DNA of 64,000 nt from Chimonanthus salicifolius. Taxonomy: Eukaryota > Streptophyta > Magnoliopsida > Laurales > Calycanthaceae. The notes below the pieces were generated by a model. It searched no databases, was not told the origin of the DNA, and was given only the letters and a program-made list of their open reading frames with translations. Made by a program: the position numbers and the translations under genes. The DNA lies in NCBI GenBank assembly GCA_013350335.1, contig CM023535.1, positions 27,062,617 to 27,126,616 of the forward strand, given 5' to 3'. Below are positions 34,695 through 45,957 of the stretch, one piece after another (the first letter of the stretch is position 1; each line of letters starts with the position of its first letter).

Positions 34695-35486
34695 ATGGCA
34701 AGTTCAAGCAATAGTGGTATTCAAAATCATCCATTCCCAATTTTTTATGGAGAAAGCTATGATTATTGGAGTGTGAAGATGAAAACACTTTTTATTTCTT
34801 ATGATTTATGGGATTTGGTAGAAGATGGGTTTGAAGAATCCGAAAAAATGAAACACTTGACAAATGCCCAAAAACAACAACTAACGGATAATCGGAAGAA
34901 GGATGCAAAAGCCCTCTATATAATTCAACAAGAAGTGTCCAACAAAATCTTCCCAAGAATCATCAATGCCATAAAAGCTAAGAAGGCTTGGGACATTCTA
35001 CAAAAGGAGTATAGGGGTGCTTTGAAGGTAAGAGCCATTAAACTTCAATCTCTTAGAAGGGATTTTAAAATTATTAAAATGAAATAAAGTGAAGCTTTGC
35101 AAGATTTCTTTTCTAAATTTGTGGAGATGGTGAATCAAATGAAGATTTATGGAGAGGAAATTACCGATCAAAGAATAATGGAGAAAATATTCATTAGTTT
35201 GTCAAAGAAATATGACTCCATTGTTGGCATTATTGAGAAGGCTAAAGATACTTCCTCATTGGGTGTTGAAGAATTGATGGGTTCCATTAGAGCATTTGAG
35301 CAAATGTTGAATAGACACTCTGAAAAATCAATTGAAAGTGTCTTTCAATCCAAGCTCAATATTAATTTAAAAAATCAATCAAAGGAACCATCAAATTTTG
35401 TCAATCCAAAAGTAGATCTTCAAGAGGTGGAAGACATGAAAGAGGAAGAAATACATGAGGAAGAGGTAGAAATGTTTTTGAAATGA
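34695..35486 (+). pseudogene. gag: Copia gag (DUF4219/UBN2), one in-frame stop
   Basis: Begins MASSSNSGIQ, then FPIFYGESYDYWSVKMKTLF (DUF4219 block), AKKAWDILQKEYRGALKVRA, and after a single TAA at 35085 continues in frame with ALQDFFSKFVEMVNQMK and SLGVEELMGSIRAFEQ. The stop after KMK probably replaces a Glu codon. Zinc knuckles follow at 35516-35620 in another frame. Confidence 0.88.
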
Positions 35487-35515
35487 GAGGAAATGTGGAG
35501 ACCACTCAACAAAAA

Positions 35516-35620
35516 TGCAATATTTGTAAAAGAAGTAGCCGTGTTGATAAAGATTGTTGGTTTCGCGGATAACTCCAATGTCATAATTGCAAGAAATTTG
35601 GGCATGTTAAAAAAGATTGT
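35516..35620 (+). pseudogene. Copia nucleocapsid zinc knuckles
   Basis: CNIC at 35516 begins a degenerate motif and CHNCKKFGHVKKDC (C-x2-C-x4-H-x4-C) follows at 35579. Out of frame with gag; a stop (TAA, 35568) separates them. Confidence 0.75.
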
Positions 35621-35709
35621 CGTTTCAAGAACAATCAACAAGTCAATTTTTTGAGGAGCAAGAAGGTGATGGGAATACGTTCTATGCTTGTCAAGCGGCA
35701 TTGGAACAA

Positions 35710-36330
35710 AGAAACAATGTGTGGTTCATTGATAGTGGTGTAGTAATCACATGACGGGGGATAAACGTATTTTTGTAGAAATGGATACTTCCTCAAGTTC
35801 CCAAGTGAGAATGGGAGCTGGTGCCTTAGTCCAAGCAAATGGAAAATGTACTATTGCTGTAGAGACAAAGAGGGGGACAAAGTATATCCGTGATGTGTTG
35901 TTAGTTCCGGACTTAGAGCAAAAATTGTTGAGTGTTGGACAACTTGTGGAGCATGGATATTTTGTTCACCTTCAAGGCAACTTTTGCAAGATAATTGACA
36001 AAGGAAATAAAAGGCAAGTTGTGGGAAGAATCAAGATGGAGAAGAATAGAAACTTCCTTCTCACTTTCCACTATCCAAAAAATGTGGTTTTGAAGATGGA
36101 TGTACTTGATGAGTCATGGCTTTGGCATAGAAGATTTGGACATTTGAATTTTCAAAGCTTAAAGAATCTCCAACAAAAGAACATGGTGTATAGGTTGCCC
36201 GTTATACAAAAAGTGAAGGAAGTTTGTGAAGGTTGTGCACTTGGAAAACATCATCGGGAGTCATTCCAAAAGACAAAGCATGGAGAGCTAAAGCACCATT
36301 GGAGCTTGTTCATAGCGATGTGTGCGGACC
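35710..36330 (+). pseudogene. Copia protease remnant and pre-integrase domain
   Basis: VWFIDSG at about 35718 is the protease catalytic region, broken just after by a frameshift where SNHMTG is expected. Then LLVPDLEQKLLSVGQLVEHG (protease C-terminal part) and the GAG-pre-integrase block SWLWHRRFGHLNFQSLKNLQ with CEGCALGKHHRESF. Confidence 0.82.
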
Positions 36331-37018
36331 AATGAGAACCTTAACTTATGCAGATAACAAGTATTTTATTATTTTTGTAGATGATTTTACAAGAATGACA
36401 TGGGTGTATTTTTTGAGACAAAAATCCAATGTTTTCACTACTTTCAAAAAATTTCAAAATCTTGTTGAAAGGCAAAGGGGACACCTCTTGAAAGTTTTAA
36501 GAAGTGATAGAGGTAGTCAATACAACTCAAAACAATTTGATAAATTTTGTGAAGATATTGGGTTGGATTGGCAATTGACCGTTGAGCATACTCCACAACA
36601 AAATTGAGTGGCGGAAAGAAAAGATAGAACTATTGTTAAGATGACAAAATCAATGCTTCATGAGAAAGGAATGTCTATGTCCTTTTGGGGTGAAGCAGTG
36701 TACACGGCTGTTTACTTGATGAATAGATGTCCAACCAAAGCCATGGAGAATCAAACTCCATTTGAAGCTTGGAGTGAAAGAAAACCATCCATGAATCACT
36801 TTAAGATATTTGGTTGCATTTGTTTTGCTCATGTTCCGAAAGAAATGAGGCATAAACTTGATGAAACTAGTGAAAAGTGCATCTTTGTTGGTTATAGCTC
36901 AAAATCAAAGGGCTATAGGCTCTTTCATTTGAAGAAAAACAAAGTGATCATTAGTATAGATGTTCTCTTCAATGAGAAGCCTTCTTGGGTTTGGAAAGAG
37001 AAGAAAGTTGAAAGTTAA
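36233..37018 (+). pseudogene. Copia integrase core
   Basis: Recognisable LELVHSDVCGPM (first Asp), FVDDFTRMTWVYFL, VLRSDRGSQYNSKQF (second Asp) and, after a stop at 36605, VAERKDRTIVKMTKSMLHEK (Glu region). Continues through PFEAWSERKPSMNHFKIFGC to KCIFVGYSSKSKGYRLF. All three catalytic acidic residues appear present but split by the stop. Confidence 0.88.
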
Positions 37019-37090
37019 GTTATTGCTCTCAATGAAGAATTGAAGTTTGAAGAAAACGAATGTTAAATTGTTCATGATGTCCATCAACAA

Positions 37091-38004
37091 ATGACTCAAA
37101 TTGCTAGCCCACAATCATCGCCAACTTCTACATCAAACTCAAGTTTCCCATCTCAAAGTTCAACTCCAAAAAGAATGAGAAGTCTTAGTGATATTTATGC
37201 AAGTTATAATTTTTGTGTTGTTGAATTGGAGACTTTTGAAGAAGCAATTAAAGAAGAAGCTTGGAAAAATACTATGGAAGAAGAAATTTACGTAACTGAG
37301 AAGAACAAAACTTGAGAGTTAGTGGAGATGCTAAAAGACAAAGAAGTCATTGGTGTGAAGTGGATTTTCAAAACAAAATTGAGCCAGGATGGTTCTATTC
37401 AAAGAAACAAAGCAAGACTTGTGGTAAAAGGGTATTCTCAACAACCCGGAATTGATTTCCATGAGACATTTGTGCCGGTAGCTCGACTTGATACAATTAG
37501 AGCTCTTATTTCCTTGGCAGCTCAAAAGGTTGGTCTTTATACCAACTAGATGTGAAATCAACATTATTGAATGGTGTATTGAACGAAGAGGTATATGTTG
37601 AACAACCTCAAGGCTTTGTTGCAAAAGGTGAAGAAGAAAAAGTGTTCAAGTTGAAGAAGGTATTGTATGGCCTCAAACAAACATCACAGGCATGGTATAG
37701 TGAGATTAATGCTTACTTCAATCGAAAATGCTTTCAAAGAAGCAAGAGTGAGCCAACCTTGAACATCAATACACAAGGTAAAACCGGTATTCTTATTGTT
37801 TCTCTTAATGTTAATGATTTGGTGTTTACTGGTAGTGATGAAAAAATGATCGAAGAATTTAAAGGAGAGATGGTGAAAAAATATGAAATGAGTGATATGA
37901 GACCCTTGCATTATTTCTTAGAGATTGAAATTTGTCAAAATGAAGATGGTGTTTTTGTTTGCCAAAAGAAGTATGCAAAAACTCTCCTGAAAAAATTAAA
38001 ATAG
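37091..38004 (+). pseudogene. pol: Copia reverse transcriptase with mutated active site
   Basis: WKNTMEEEI opens the RT domain; then [55 protein letters not shown], frameshift at about 37549, YVEQPQGFV, KKVLYGLKQTSQAWY. The active site reads SLNVNDLVFTGSD where copia elements have YVDDLIFTG, so one catalytic Asp is Asn. Stops at 37313 and 37547. Confidence 0.88.
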
Positions 38005-38569
38005 GGAATTACAAATTGGTGGCTACTCCTTTGGTTGTGAATGAAAAATTGGGGAAAGAAGATGGAAGTAAAGAAGTTGATGCATCTCTCTATAGAAACT
38101 TAGTTGGAAGCTTATTATATTTGACTGTAACAAGACCAGACATCATGTTTGCTACAAATTTATTATCTCGATTTATGTACAAGCCAAGTCAAATTCATTT
38201 TGGGGCTACTAAAAAAGTGCTAAGATACATACAAGGCACACTTCATTTTGAAATTATGTATGAGAAAAATGATGAGACAAGATTGCTTGGGTTTTGTGAT
38301 AGTGATTGAGGCGGTTGTATTCATGATATGAAAAGTACTTCCGGATATGCATTCTCTCTTGGTTCCAGTATTTTCATGGGCATCCAAGAAGCAACAAACC
38401 GGTGCACAATCCACTGTCGAGGCCGAATATATTTCTGCATCTTTGGCAACTTTTCCAGCTATATGGATAAGAAGAATCTTAGAATATTTTGGTGAAAAGC
38501 AAGGAGAAGCTACTCAAATCCTTTGTGACAACAAATTGGTCATTGTAATGACAAAAAATCCCGTTTACC
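38005..38569 (+). pseudogene. Copia RNase H, 5' part
   Basis: SLYRNLVGSLLYLTVTRPDI and FATNLLSRFM, then LLGFCDSD with a stop, STSGYAFSLG, and in the next frame FSWASKKQQTGAQSTVEAEY with QILCDNKLVIVMTKNPVYHS. The reading stops at the solo LTR; it resumes at 41178. Confidence 0.85.
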
Positions 38570-38574
38570 ATAGC

Positions 38575-41172
38575 TGTCACACCCCGACCCAAAATCGACA
38601 CGTGACGTAGAAAAAATTTCATTTCTCCAAATACACCAAATAAATAATAGTTACATGTGGGAATCACACCTGTTACTACACAATAATAATTTCATATCTT
38701 TTTAGAGAAGTAAGATCCCTACCAAAATTTCGGCAAAGTCTTTCCTAAAAACTGGACTATTGGGCCAAACTTAGCCTCTACAATTAATCCACCTGTTCAA
38801 TGTACAACCATTCACGTCCAACCACAATAGAGATTACCTTCTCAAAGTTTAAAATGTTCAAATAAGTTTTCAAAACATTAAACATGTTTTCAATGATAAT
38901 TATACATGGTTTATCTTCTAACTTAACAACAATATAAATAACCATGTAATCAAAATGACAAAATATCAAAATGATAGTCAAGTGAGTGGTAGATCAACAA
39001 GGTGTGTAGTCTATGGACGTCCTCTTGGTCCCTCGGACCCCGCTGGAGCAATGGTACCTGAAATTGCAAGAAGGTGAGCATAAACAAGCTCAATGAGGAA
39101 ATACATGCATGCTACACACTAACGAACTCACAACATATAATGTATGTAATGGAAAGTGTAATCCATATAATGCTACGTAATCATATTACCACATCATCAT
39201 TATGGGAACTACTTCCCTCTTAAAGGAATTTTACAATGGGATGGATGGTCATCACAAGCAATATACCTCAACTTCGAACATGACTTAGGGCCCACGACTT
39301 ACTGAACGGGTGACTCACACATAACGTGTCCATGTCAACCTCACCCTGCGTCCCTTCACCTCATGGATGATTCAGTCAAGTTCTAAGGTAGTCAAATCAC
39401 ACTTACGGAGCTAACACCATCCCCCATAGGATGAATGCATATCTAGCCCTGCTTATCCAAGCACATCTGAAGTGCTAAATAGCCGTGAGAGCGCCCTACA
39501 ATGCATGACATGTGAGGGATCTACTCCTCAACGGCAACCCTACGAGACTCAGTCTCCATAGCCGATGCCACCGTCCCAATAAGAATACTAAGATAATATA
39601 TGTTTCATTGTCATCCCAACTCCCTCAAAGGAATTGAGTATTCACATTAGTGTTCACTTTACTATCCCATGATCCATTCTCACTATAGCATCATTGAATT
39701 GTTCATGTCCAATAAGTACATCTTTCCTAACTCACTAAAATTAACCTATCTTAGGTTAGATATAAGTACACAAGACACATGAATATCAACCTCAATATAG
39801 ATGAGCTCTCAAACACACCAAACTCATACAAACACCTTTAAGCAATGCATGATAATATACATAACAGATTTCATAAGTTCATACATTTAAATTCATCTTA
39901 TTTAGATTAGTCTTGAGAGAAGAGTACTCTCCTATGCTTGGGATACTCAATTGGATTTACGCAACCTCTATTACATCATCCTTACAATTTGAGTCCAATA
40001 TTAATCCAACCCATGGTGATTAGCACAATTTGTCCCATAAATTCTCCATTTCAACATCAAATCTACATTTCATTATCAAACAACCAAGTAACCCCTCAAT
40101 AGGGTCCATTTCCATTCAACACCTCATAATCATCATCATTACACATAATGCAAAAATAGCAACACCTTGTATCATAGAAGAATTATTTCTAATTAAATAT
40201 TTCCATCTATTATAAATATCACATCATCATATATTTAATTATGAAAATGCATATAAGGATCTCTAAGAAGTATAGAAATCTCTAAATATCCAAACAAGTG
40301 TGTAGCTTTCCTCACCTTAAACTTTTATGAGGTACCGGGTTGATTCTCTACTTGATCGGCTTCAGGGTTCGGATTAGGGTGCTCTAATCAACATAGAAAC
40401 ACAAATAGAACTCATTTAGTGCATTGTTCTAAGCCCAACTAGTGTTTAAAAGCAAAACCCCCAAATTATTTATCCACATTTGGATTTTTAGACCCAAGAC
40501 CAACTCCAAGCAAGCTCAAACTTAGGAAAAACCCCAAGTTTCTCCAATTCATCCACACAAAAGATTTCCCGCAAATCTTACTTTTCCATGGTCCAAAACC
40601 CATTATCCCTCATTTTCCATACCGAAGCAAAGCCCCAAATTCGAAAATCTCAATTTATTCCATGGGGTTCTCTCCAAACAAAGCCCATTGGCCATTTCTA
40701 GCCCCATTCTCACTACATCCCATGAAAGCCCCATCGAAGAAGAGGAATGAGAGTGAGAAGATATGAAAACCTTACCTTGAAAATGAGAAAATCCACTCAA
40801 ATGGAAGCTTGGGGTGAGATTTCTTCACATCCAACACATGCTAGGGCTGAGAAGATGGTGAAGAGAGGGAAAAGCAAGCACAAGGATCGGCTGATATGGA
40901 GGAGTTGGGCAATGAAGACGAAAGGAAGTGAATAAGAGCCAAGGGTGTGGGAGTTGGGGGTTTTAAACACTCCAACCTAAAGTCACATTGTCGGTCGGTC
41001 TAACTCAACCAAAATAAAATAAAATAAAAACTTATTTTAATTTTATTTTCCAACTCTTTTCTGATGGGGTAATATTTATAGGCCACGTGTGCTTAGGTGG
41101 GACCCTCAGATACACCTCACACATGAAACCCCTAATATTACATCATAAATCTATTAATTTAAGAGCCTTACA
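38575..41172 (-). mobile_element. Solo LTR of a Tekay-like gypsy element inside the copia RNase H
   Basis: 2598 bp from TGTCACACCCCGACCC to GAGCCTTACA, flanked by a perfect 5-bp duplication ATAGC (38570-38574, 41173-41177). On the minus strand it begins TGTAAGGC and ends GGTCGGGGTGTGACA, the same terminal sequence as the Tekay LTR at 12641-12650, so a related family. No internal region or second LTR: it formed by LTR-LTR recombination. It carries no gene; short ORFs within are chance. Confidence 0.92.
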
Positions 41173-41177
41173 ATAGC

Positions 41178-41360
41178 CGCACAAAGCATATTCTCATCAA
41201 GCATCATTTCATTAGAGAGGCAGTGGAAAATGATGAGATTCAAATCAAGTATTGCAAAACTGAAGACCAAGTGGCAGATATCTTTACCAAAGCGCTTCCA
41301 AAAGATAAGTTTCAATTTCTTAGAGAAATATTGAGTATTCAACCACAAGGCATTAAGGGG
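41178..41360 (+). pseudogene. Copia RNase H, 3' part, and element C-terminus
   Basis: Resumes after the solo LTR with KHILIKHHFIREAVENDEIQ, IKYCKTEDQVADIFTKALPK and ends QPQGIKGEC. The conserved DIFTKALP tail of copia polyproteins is intact. It rejoins VYHS at 38569 through one copy of the target site. Confidence 0.88.
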
Positions 41361-41363
41361 GAG
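41352..41363 (+). other. Copia polypurine tract
   Basis: attaagggggag directly before the LTR start TGTTAAAA. Confidence 0.85.
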
Positions 41364-41635
41364 TGTTAAAATTAATGCCTTGATAGTTATTATGTTTTTA
41401 GTTTATGTCCATTTTGGTCATTTCATTGTTATACTTTGGGATGTTAGATATATGCCACATGTATGGCTATGATGATTTTGTAAAAAGAAACACTTTAGGT
41501 TTATGGAATGAGAAGGAGAAAATACCCTCCCCTCTTTTGCTTCTAACCTATACACATTCTTTTTCTCCATTTTTACATCTCCATTTTTACTTGTGTTGCT
41601 TTTGGATAAACAAAGGGCTGAAACTACAGTCAACA
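41364..41635 (+). repeat. Copia right LTR
   Basis: 272 bp, TGTTAAAATT to CAACA. Its 3' half is shared with 34280-34473. Confidence 0.85.
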
Positions 41636-41684
41636 TTTCTAAACACGAGAGCTTTTAATAAAACTCTGGATACACGTAGCTCTC

Positions 41685-41775
41685 TGCAAGGTACATGCAC
41701 CGGGTGGCGATGGGATTCGAACTTGAGACTTTTGGTTCTTGAGTCAATTTATTTGTTAGTTGAACTATCATGTGC
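41685..41775 (-). repeat. tRNA-like SINE head
   Basis: On the minus strand: catgatagttcaactaac (box A-like) and, about 40 bp on, agtctcaagttcgaatccc (box B). The spacing and sequence are like a tRNA-derived SINE promoter; the tail is not clear. Confidence 0.45.
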
Positions 41776-42422
41776 GAGGTTCACGGATCTCGATATCATA
41801 CTCATAATATCTAAGAAATTGTGTGATGCTACAATTGATCTAAGGAGGACAATGACTTCTTGCTCACAGAGATTCAAAACTCGTTGTCAAATGAGTGTGG
41901 GGGAAAATATGAAGTAAAAAAGCTAGGATTACAGGCATATAATGCATGTGTCTATATACAATGATGGTACAGTTTGATATCAAATATATCTCAAGAGGAT
42001 GAAATACAATGTAACTGCTCTTATTGGCTTGGTAGGCATTAGCAATACCTGATTATAATCAAGTTGAAGCCAATAAAGTGCTCATCTCTATATAAGATTT
42101 GAAAGCACCTTTTGCTAGTTATATCTTAAATAAATCACTACTTGCTGATCCTAAAGAAAGGTCCAACATACAAAGAAGGGTCTCTAGGTTCTATTTCTAT
42201 AAAGAATATAAGAATCTTTAATAAAAATCCTACTATAGAATCTTACATTGTTCTTTCTCAGATCAGGCAGAAGAAATCTTGCAGGAAACTCCAAGATTGA
42301 ATTTTGAAGGTTAGGGTACTATAGCCTATCATGATTAAAAAAAAATCTCAGACAAAACTTTGAAGTTGTGTGGAGAACAGATAATACTGGGACTTTTAGC
42401 CTTTCAAAATTTTGCTTACACT

Positions 42423-43459
42423 TAGGGCTGCAACTCGGGTCTGGTTTTGGCCCGACCCGCATGACCCGACCCGAGAAATCATGCGGGTCCGGTTACAATG
42501 GTTAGGCTGTAGGGTCGGGTCGGGTTGAGAAAAGAAAAACCCGACCGAAATTCGGGTCGGGTTGGGTTGAGGCCTTTAAATTTCAACCCGACCCGACCCG
42601 ACCCGAGAAAACCCAACCTGAGAAGACCCGACCCGACCCGACCCTACATAACTTAATATAAAAAGCTGCCTTTCCTCATCCCAAACCCTAGCAGAACTGC
42701 AGAAGAGAAGAGAAATGGGTGAGTTCGATGGAAGGAAAAGGGAAAAACGGCATTGAGAAAAGATAGAAAGAAAAGAGAGAGACCTTGGAGAGAGAGGACG
42801 AAATGGCGAAGATAGCATTGGGGAACAGGGAGGAGGCGACTCAGCCCGACTGCCTCTGCGCCTTGGTGGCTGAGCTCGTCTGCACCTTCCTTTTTGTATT
42901 CATCGGCGTCGGTACCGCCATGGCTGCCGGTTCTCTCTCCTCTCAACGTCTCTTATGGCGTTTAAAATCGACACTTTCTCTTCAAGCGTGACGGATTTTT
43001 CTCTGTCAAGGTATAGAAATCACTCTTTTTTTAATTTTTCCCATCTGGACTTTTACTCATCGCAGCCAATTTCTTGTTCCATCTAGTATTTTTTGGAATG
43101 GGCAAATCTTACATTATTTCTAAAGATTTGAGATTCGTGCACTTCTCATCCTTGCTTTCCTTTTCTCATTTCTTTAAATTTTTATTTCTCCTCTCTGATT
43201 CTGTTCAGATTTCGTGCATGATCTCTTCCTTTCTACCTTTCCATGGTATCCATTTTCCTAGGGCTGCAACTCGGGTCGGGTTTTGTCGGGTTAAGGGTCG
43301 GGTCGGGTTGGGTTAAGGGTATTACAATCTCGGGTCGGGTTGGGTTCACTAAATCAGGTTTTTGATTCGGGTCGGGTCGGGTTGGGTTCAATGTAGTGTG
43401 AGTCGGGTTAGGGTTGGGTTTATTAAAACCCGGCCCGCCCTACCCGAGTTGCAGCCCTA
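42423..43459. mobile_element. hAT-type element (Pack-type) enclosing an aquaporin gene fragment
   Basis: Terminal inverted repeats TAGGGCTGCAACTCGGGT (42423) and its reverse complement (ending 43459) match over 18 bp. Flanks carry a perfect 8-bp duplication CTTACACT (42415-42422, 43460-43467), the TSD length of hAT elements. Both ends are rich in CGGGT/ACCCG repeats. The centre (about 42660-43255) is different in composition and contains the start of a tonoplast intrinsic protein gene. An extra copy of the terminal motif at 43258 suggests that the right arm is itself a smaller MITE-like unit. No transposase. Confidence 0.85.
42803..42991 (+). pseudogene. Tonoplast aquaporin (TIP) 5' fragment captured by the hAT element
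   Basis: From the ATG at 42803: [20 protein letters not shown] then [20 protein letters not shown]. This is the N-terminus and first transmembrane helix of TIP-class aquaporins (family pattern: EATxPD, then AEFxxTFLFVFxGVGSAMA). Similarity ends at about 42935 (residue 44); the rest, to a stop at 42989, is unrelated. No NPA pore motif or later helices follow, so it cannot make a channel. An 'aaaccctagcag' leader precedes it, which may be captured 5' UTR. TIP subgroup is uncertain (TIP4-like by the MAKIALG start). Confidence 0.8.
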
Positions 43460-43535
43460 CTTACACTATGTTCCTCCTCACCACACCTCCACCACCAACA
43501 TTTGCACACCTAATAGCCATTTATGGCCTTCTGGA

Positions 43536-43852
43536 GTGTGGAGAAAATATATTACTAGACCTATTAACCTTAAAAAAAAAAAATTATAACCAAAGTGTCC
43601 AAGCGTTTCACCCTCTAGACATGTTTAAATTTCCCAATCCACATACATCAGATAAGTTTAACGCTTTGGAGTTAGTGTGAATTGAACACGAAACCTATGC
43701 TTCTTAAGGCGGGTTTTTGGCCGTCATATCAACCTTCGATGATGTGATAGATGTTCAATATCAACCCCACCCCAGCCACCCGTCGACCCACCTCCCCCGA
43801 CGAACCTTTGCACTTGAGTGTGGAGCATAGATATTACTAGACCCATTAACCT
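43536..43852. repeat. Direct repeat pair in non-coding sequence
   Basis: gagtgtggag, then atattactagac, c[t/c]attaacct recurs at 43533 and 43815. The stretch between carries a tRNA-like head (minus strand, 43660-43735) similar to that at 45880-45955. Confidence 0.5.
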
Positions 43853-44051
43853 CCCATTATTTGTCCGCTGAAGTAGTCATATTGAGAGAAGTCAAAACAT
43901 TCACAACCTTGGACTTTCTTTATAGCAATATTATATATAGGTTCGGTGTCCCAAAATAGTTCACTCATAATAATGGCCACAATTTAGGACCCGCCATTTT
44001 TTCTATGTCTTCCCTCCAGAGTAAATCCGGAATGTTAGGTCCTATAGCAAT

Positions 44052-44122
44052 GATTGATGGGTTTAGCAAGCCCATGATTGACGGGTTTAGCAAGCCCATG
44101 ATTGATGGGCTTAGCAAGCCCG
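44052..44122. repeat. 24-bp tandem repeat, three copies
   Basis: gattgatgggtttagcaagc at 44052, 44076 and 44100 with two substitutions. A chance ORF reads through it. Confidence 0.92.
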
Positions 44123-44589
44123 GTGAAAGATCCCAAGAGGAAAGGGCCCTAAACAATAAACAACATGATTACAATACCATTTTGGCCCATGTTAGAATGC
44201 CACAATTGGGTAAGTAAATACAATAGAAACAACCAAAGGCACCTACCACCAACTCATCCATGATCATCAAGACACCTTTTCGGCCCACCTAGAAATTTTC
44301 ACCACCGAAAAGATATCATCCAAAGCCTTTTGGCCCATGCCTAGTCATGTCTCTAACTTCACCATTTAATGTATTTGATCTAAAGTTATTAAGCTGACGT
44401 CCACTATTCTTGAAACGAATGTGATTTAAGGCCTCTTGGCCCATGTCCAAAACCTGGTCTAAAGCCTTTTCGCTCATATTAATGACCTTTACGTCTAACG
44501 GATGTGATCGGAAGCCATGCAATCTGGAGCCATTTTAGCCCATGTCCATAGCCCTTACCATTTAGTAGATGTGATCTAAGGCCATTCAA

Positions 44590-44725
44590 CTCACATCCAT
44601 AACCTCTTTTTATATCAAGGTGTCCGGGACTCTTAGAGCATTCAACTAATCCTTGGAACATGTGCAAGACTCTCTACCTACACACTGGGTAACTCTATAG
44701 AAAGTGACCCTTTTACATCAAATGG
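44590..44725 (-). repeat. SINE copy (same family as 58711-58920)
   Basis: On the minus strand: tatagagttacccagtgtgt, gcacatgttccaaggattag and tgctctaagag..cacctt align with the body of the SINE at 58711 (gttaaccagtgtgtgtgg, gcacatgccccaaagattag, tgctctaagaa..cacctt). The head is degraded. Confidence 0.65.
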
Positions 44726-45825
44726 ATGTGATTAGAAACACTTACAAACTCTAAGGCGAGAACACTAAGACTACAAAGACATTAAGTATAAAATCCCTCC
44801 AAAATTTCCAAAGTCCTCGTGTTATAATACGAAAGTATTGAATTTAACTCATTAACCCTTTGATCCATAGTTTGAAAATTCGACTTTCTTCGATTTTTCA
44901 CTGGGTTGAGTCAACTTGAAAACTTAAATGAATTTTGGTAGAGTGAAAAAGTTAAAACTCGATCAAATCTATTAAAATGATATTATATGTTAAACATATA
45001 AAAAATACAAAATACTAAATAAAAAAGGTAAAAACTATTTTTGGAATAAAACATTTAAAACATATTTTCTACTTTCTACAACAATATAAAACATTTAAAA
45101 CATATTTCTCCTCCCCCTTTCTGTTCTAGGAATCTAAAAACAAAACAAAACAAAAATTGAAAAAAAATAAAGATTTCAAAAGAGAAAGAAGGAAAATTAA
45201 AAAGACTTAGAGGTGCTAAATTTTTTTTGTTTCCTTACTGTAAACCTTAAAAAAAACACAGAAAATTCCTCACCATATTTGGAAGACTGAGATTAGTGGA
45301 AAAGAGAAGAAGAAATAAAGAGGGGTAAAATGAACTTGCTAGGGATGGATCAGTCCTTTTCTCCCTTTACACCTCTACATTTTCTAGGGTTGCTTCAGCA
45401 AGTGCACCACACGGTGCAAGTGTTGATGAGCCCGAGTTTTCAGCCTAGCTCGGTGAGTCAGCCAACTCAAGAAAAAAACTCGAGGTGCCTTCAAATTTTC
45501 TTCCGTGTTATTTGAAATATTAATTAAATCGAGTTGACTCGGCCAAGTCTTTTGAGTTTTAGAACTATGCTTTAATTTATAGCTTCACTCTTCTATACTT
45601 TCTTTCTATCCATAACACCTGTCAAATTCTATCACTTGTTATCTAGTTACTTCTCATTTGCTTACCTAGAGCAATTATATTAATTGCTTCTCCGCATTGA
45701 TCCTCGTAAGATATCTTACAAAAAAACATCTCTTCATTGGTAGCTAAGTAGATACTAGTACGTTATGTTTTTATGACTAAAGTGTTTAAATTTTTTAGAA
45801 TATCTAATTAATCTCTAAGGTAAGT

Positions 45826-45957
45826 ATAAGTTCTCTACTGATACACACCGAATAACTTTACGAAAAGTGGTTTTTTAGGATAAAGTGAAAATTGAACTCA
45901 AGACTTCCACTTCTTAAAGTGAGTTCTTGACCATCACTTCAACCTCTTTGAATTATT
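45826..45957 (-). repeat. SINE copy with tRNA-like head
   Basis: On the minus strand: ggttgaagtgatggtcaaga, gtcttgagttcaattttc (box B-like), then ttattcggtgtgtatcagta as body. Shares the head with 43660-43735 and the body with 44590-44725. Confidence 0.55.

Larger units (their letters stand above)
34280..41635 (+). mobile_element. Decayed Ty1/copia retrotransposon interrupted by a solo LTR
   Basis: Copia order gag-PR-INT-RT-RH is visible in the plus direction between a partial left LTR (34280-34473) and a right LTR (41364-41635). PBS and polypurine tract are present. Coding parts lie in all three frames with several stops, and the RT active site is altered. Removing the solo LTR at 38575-41172 plus one target copy restores a continuous RNase H reading. 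The left LTR lacks about the first 100 bp, so no TSD can be seen. Confidence 0.92.

Noticed and set aside
41405..41917. 170-codon plus-strand ORF
   Set aside because: Begins in the copia right LTR and runs through a tRNA-like SINE head; no recognisable protein family.
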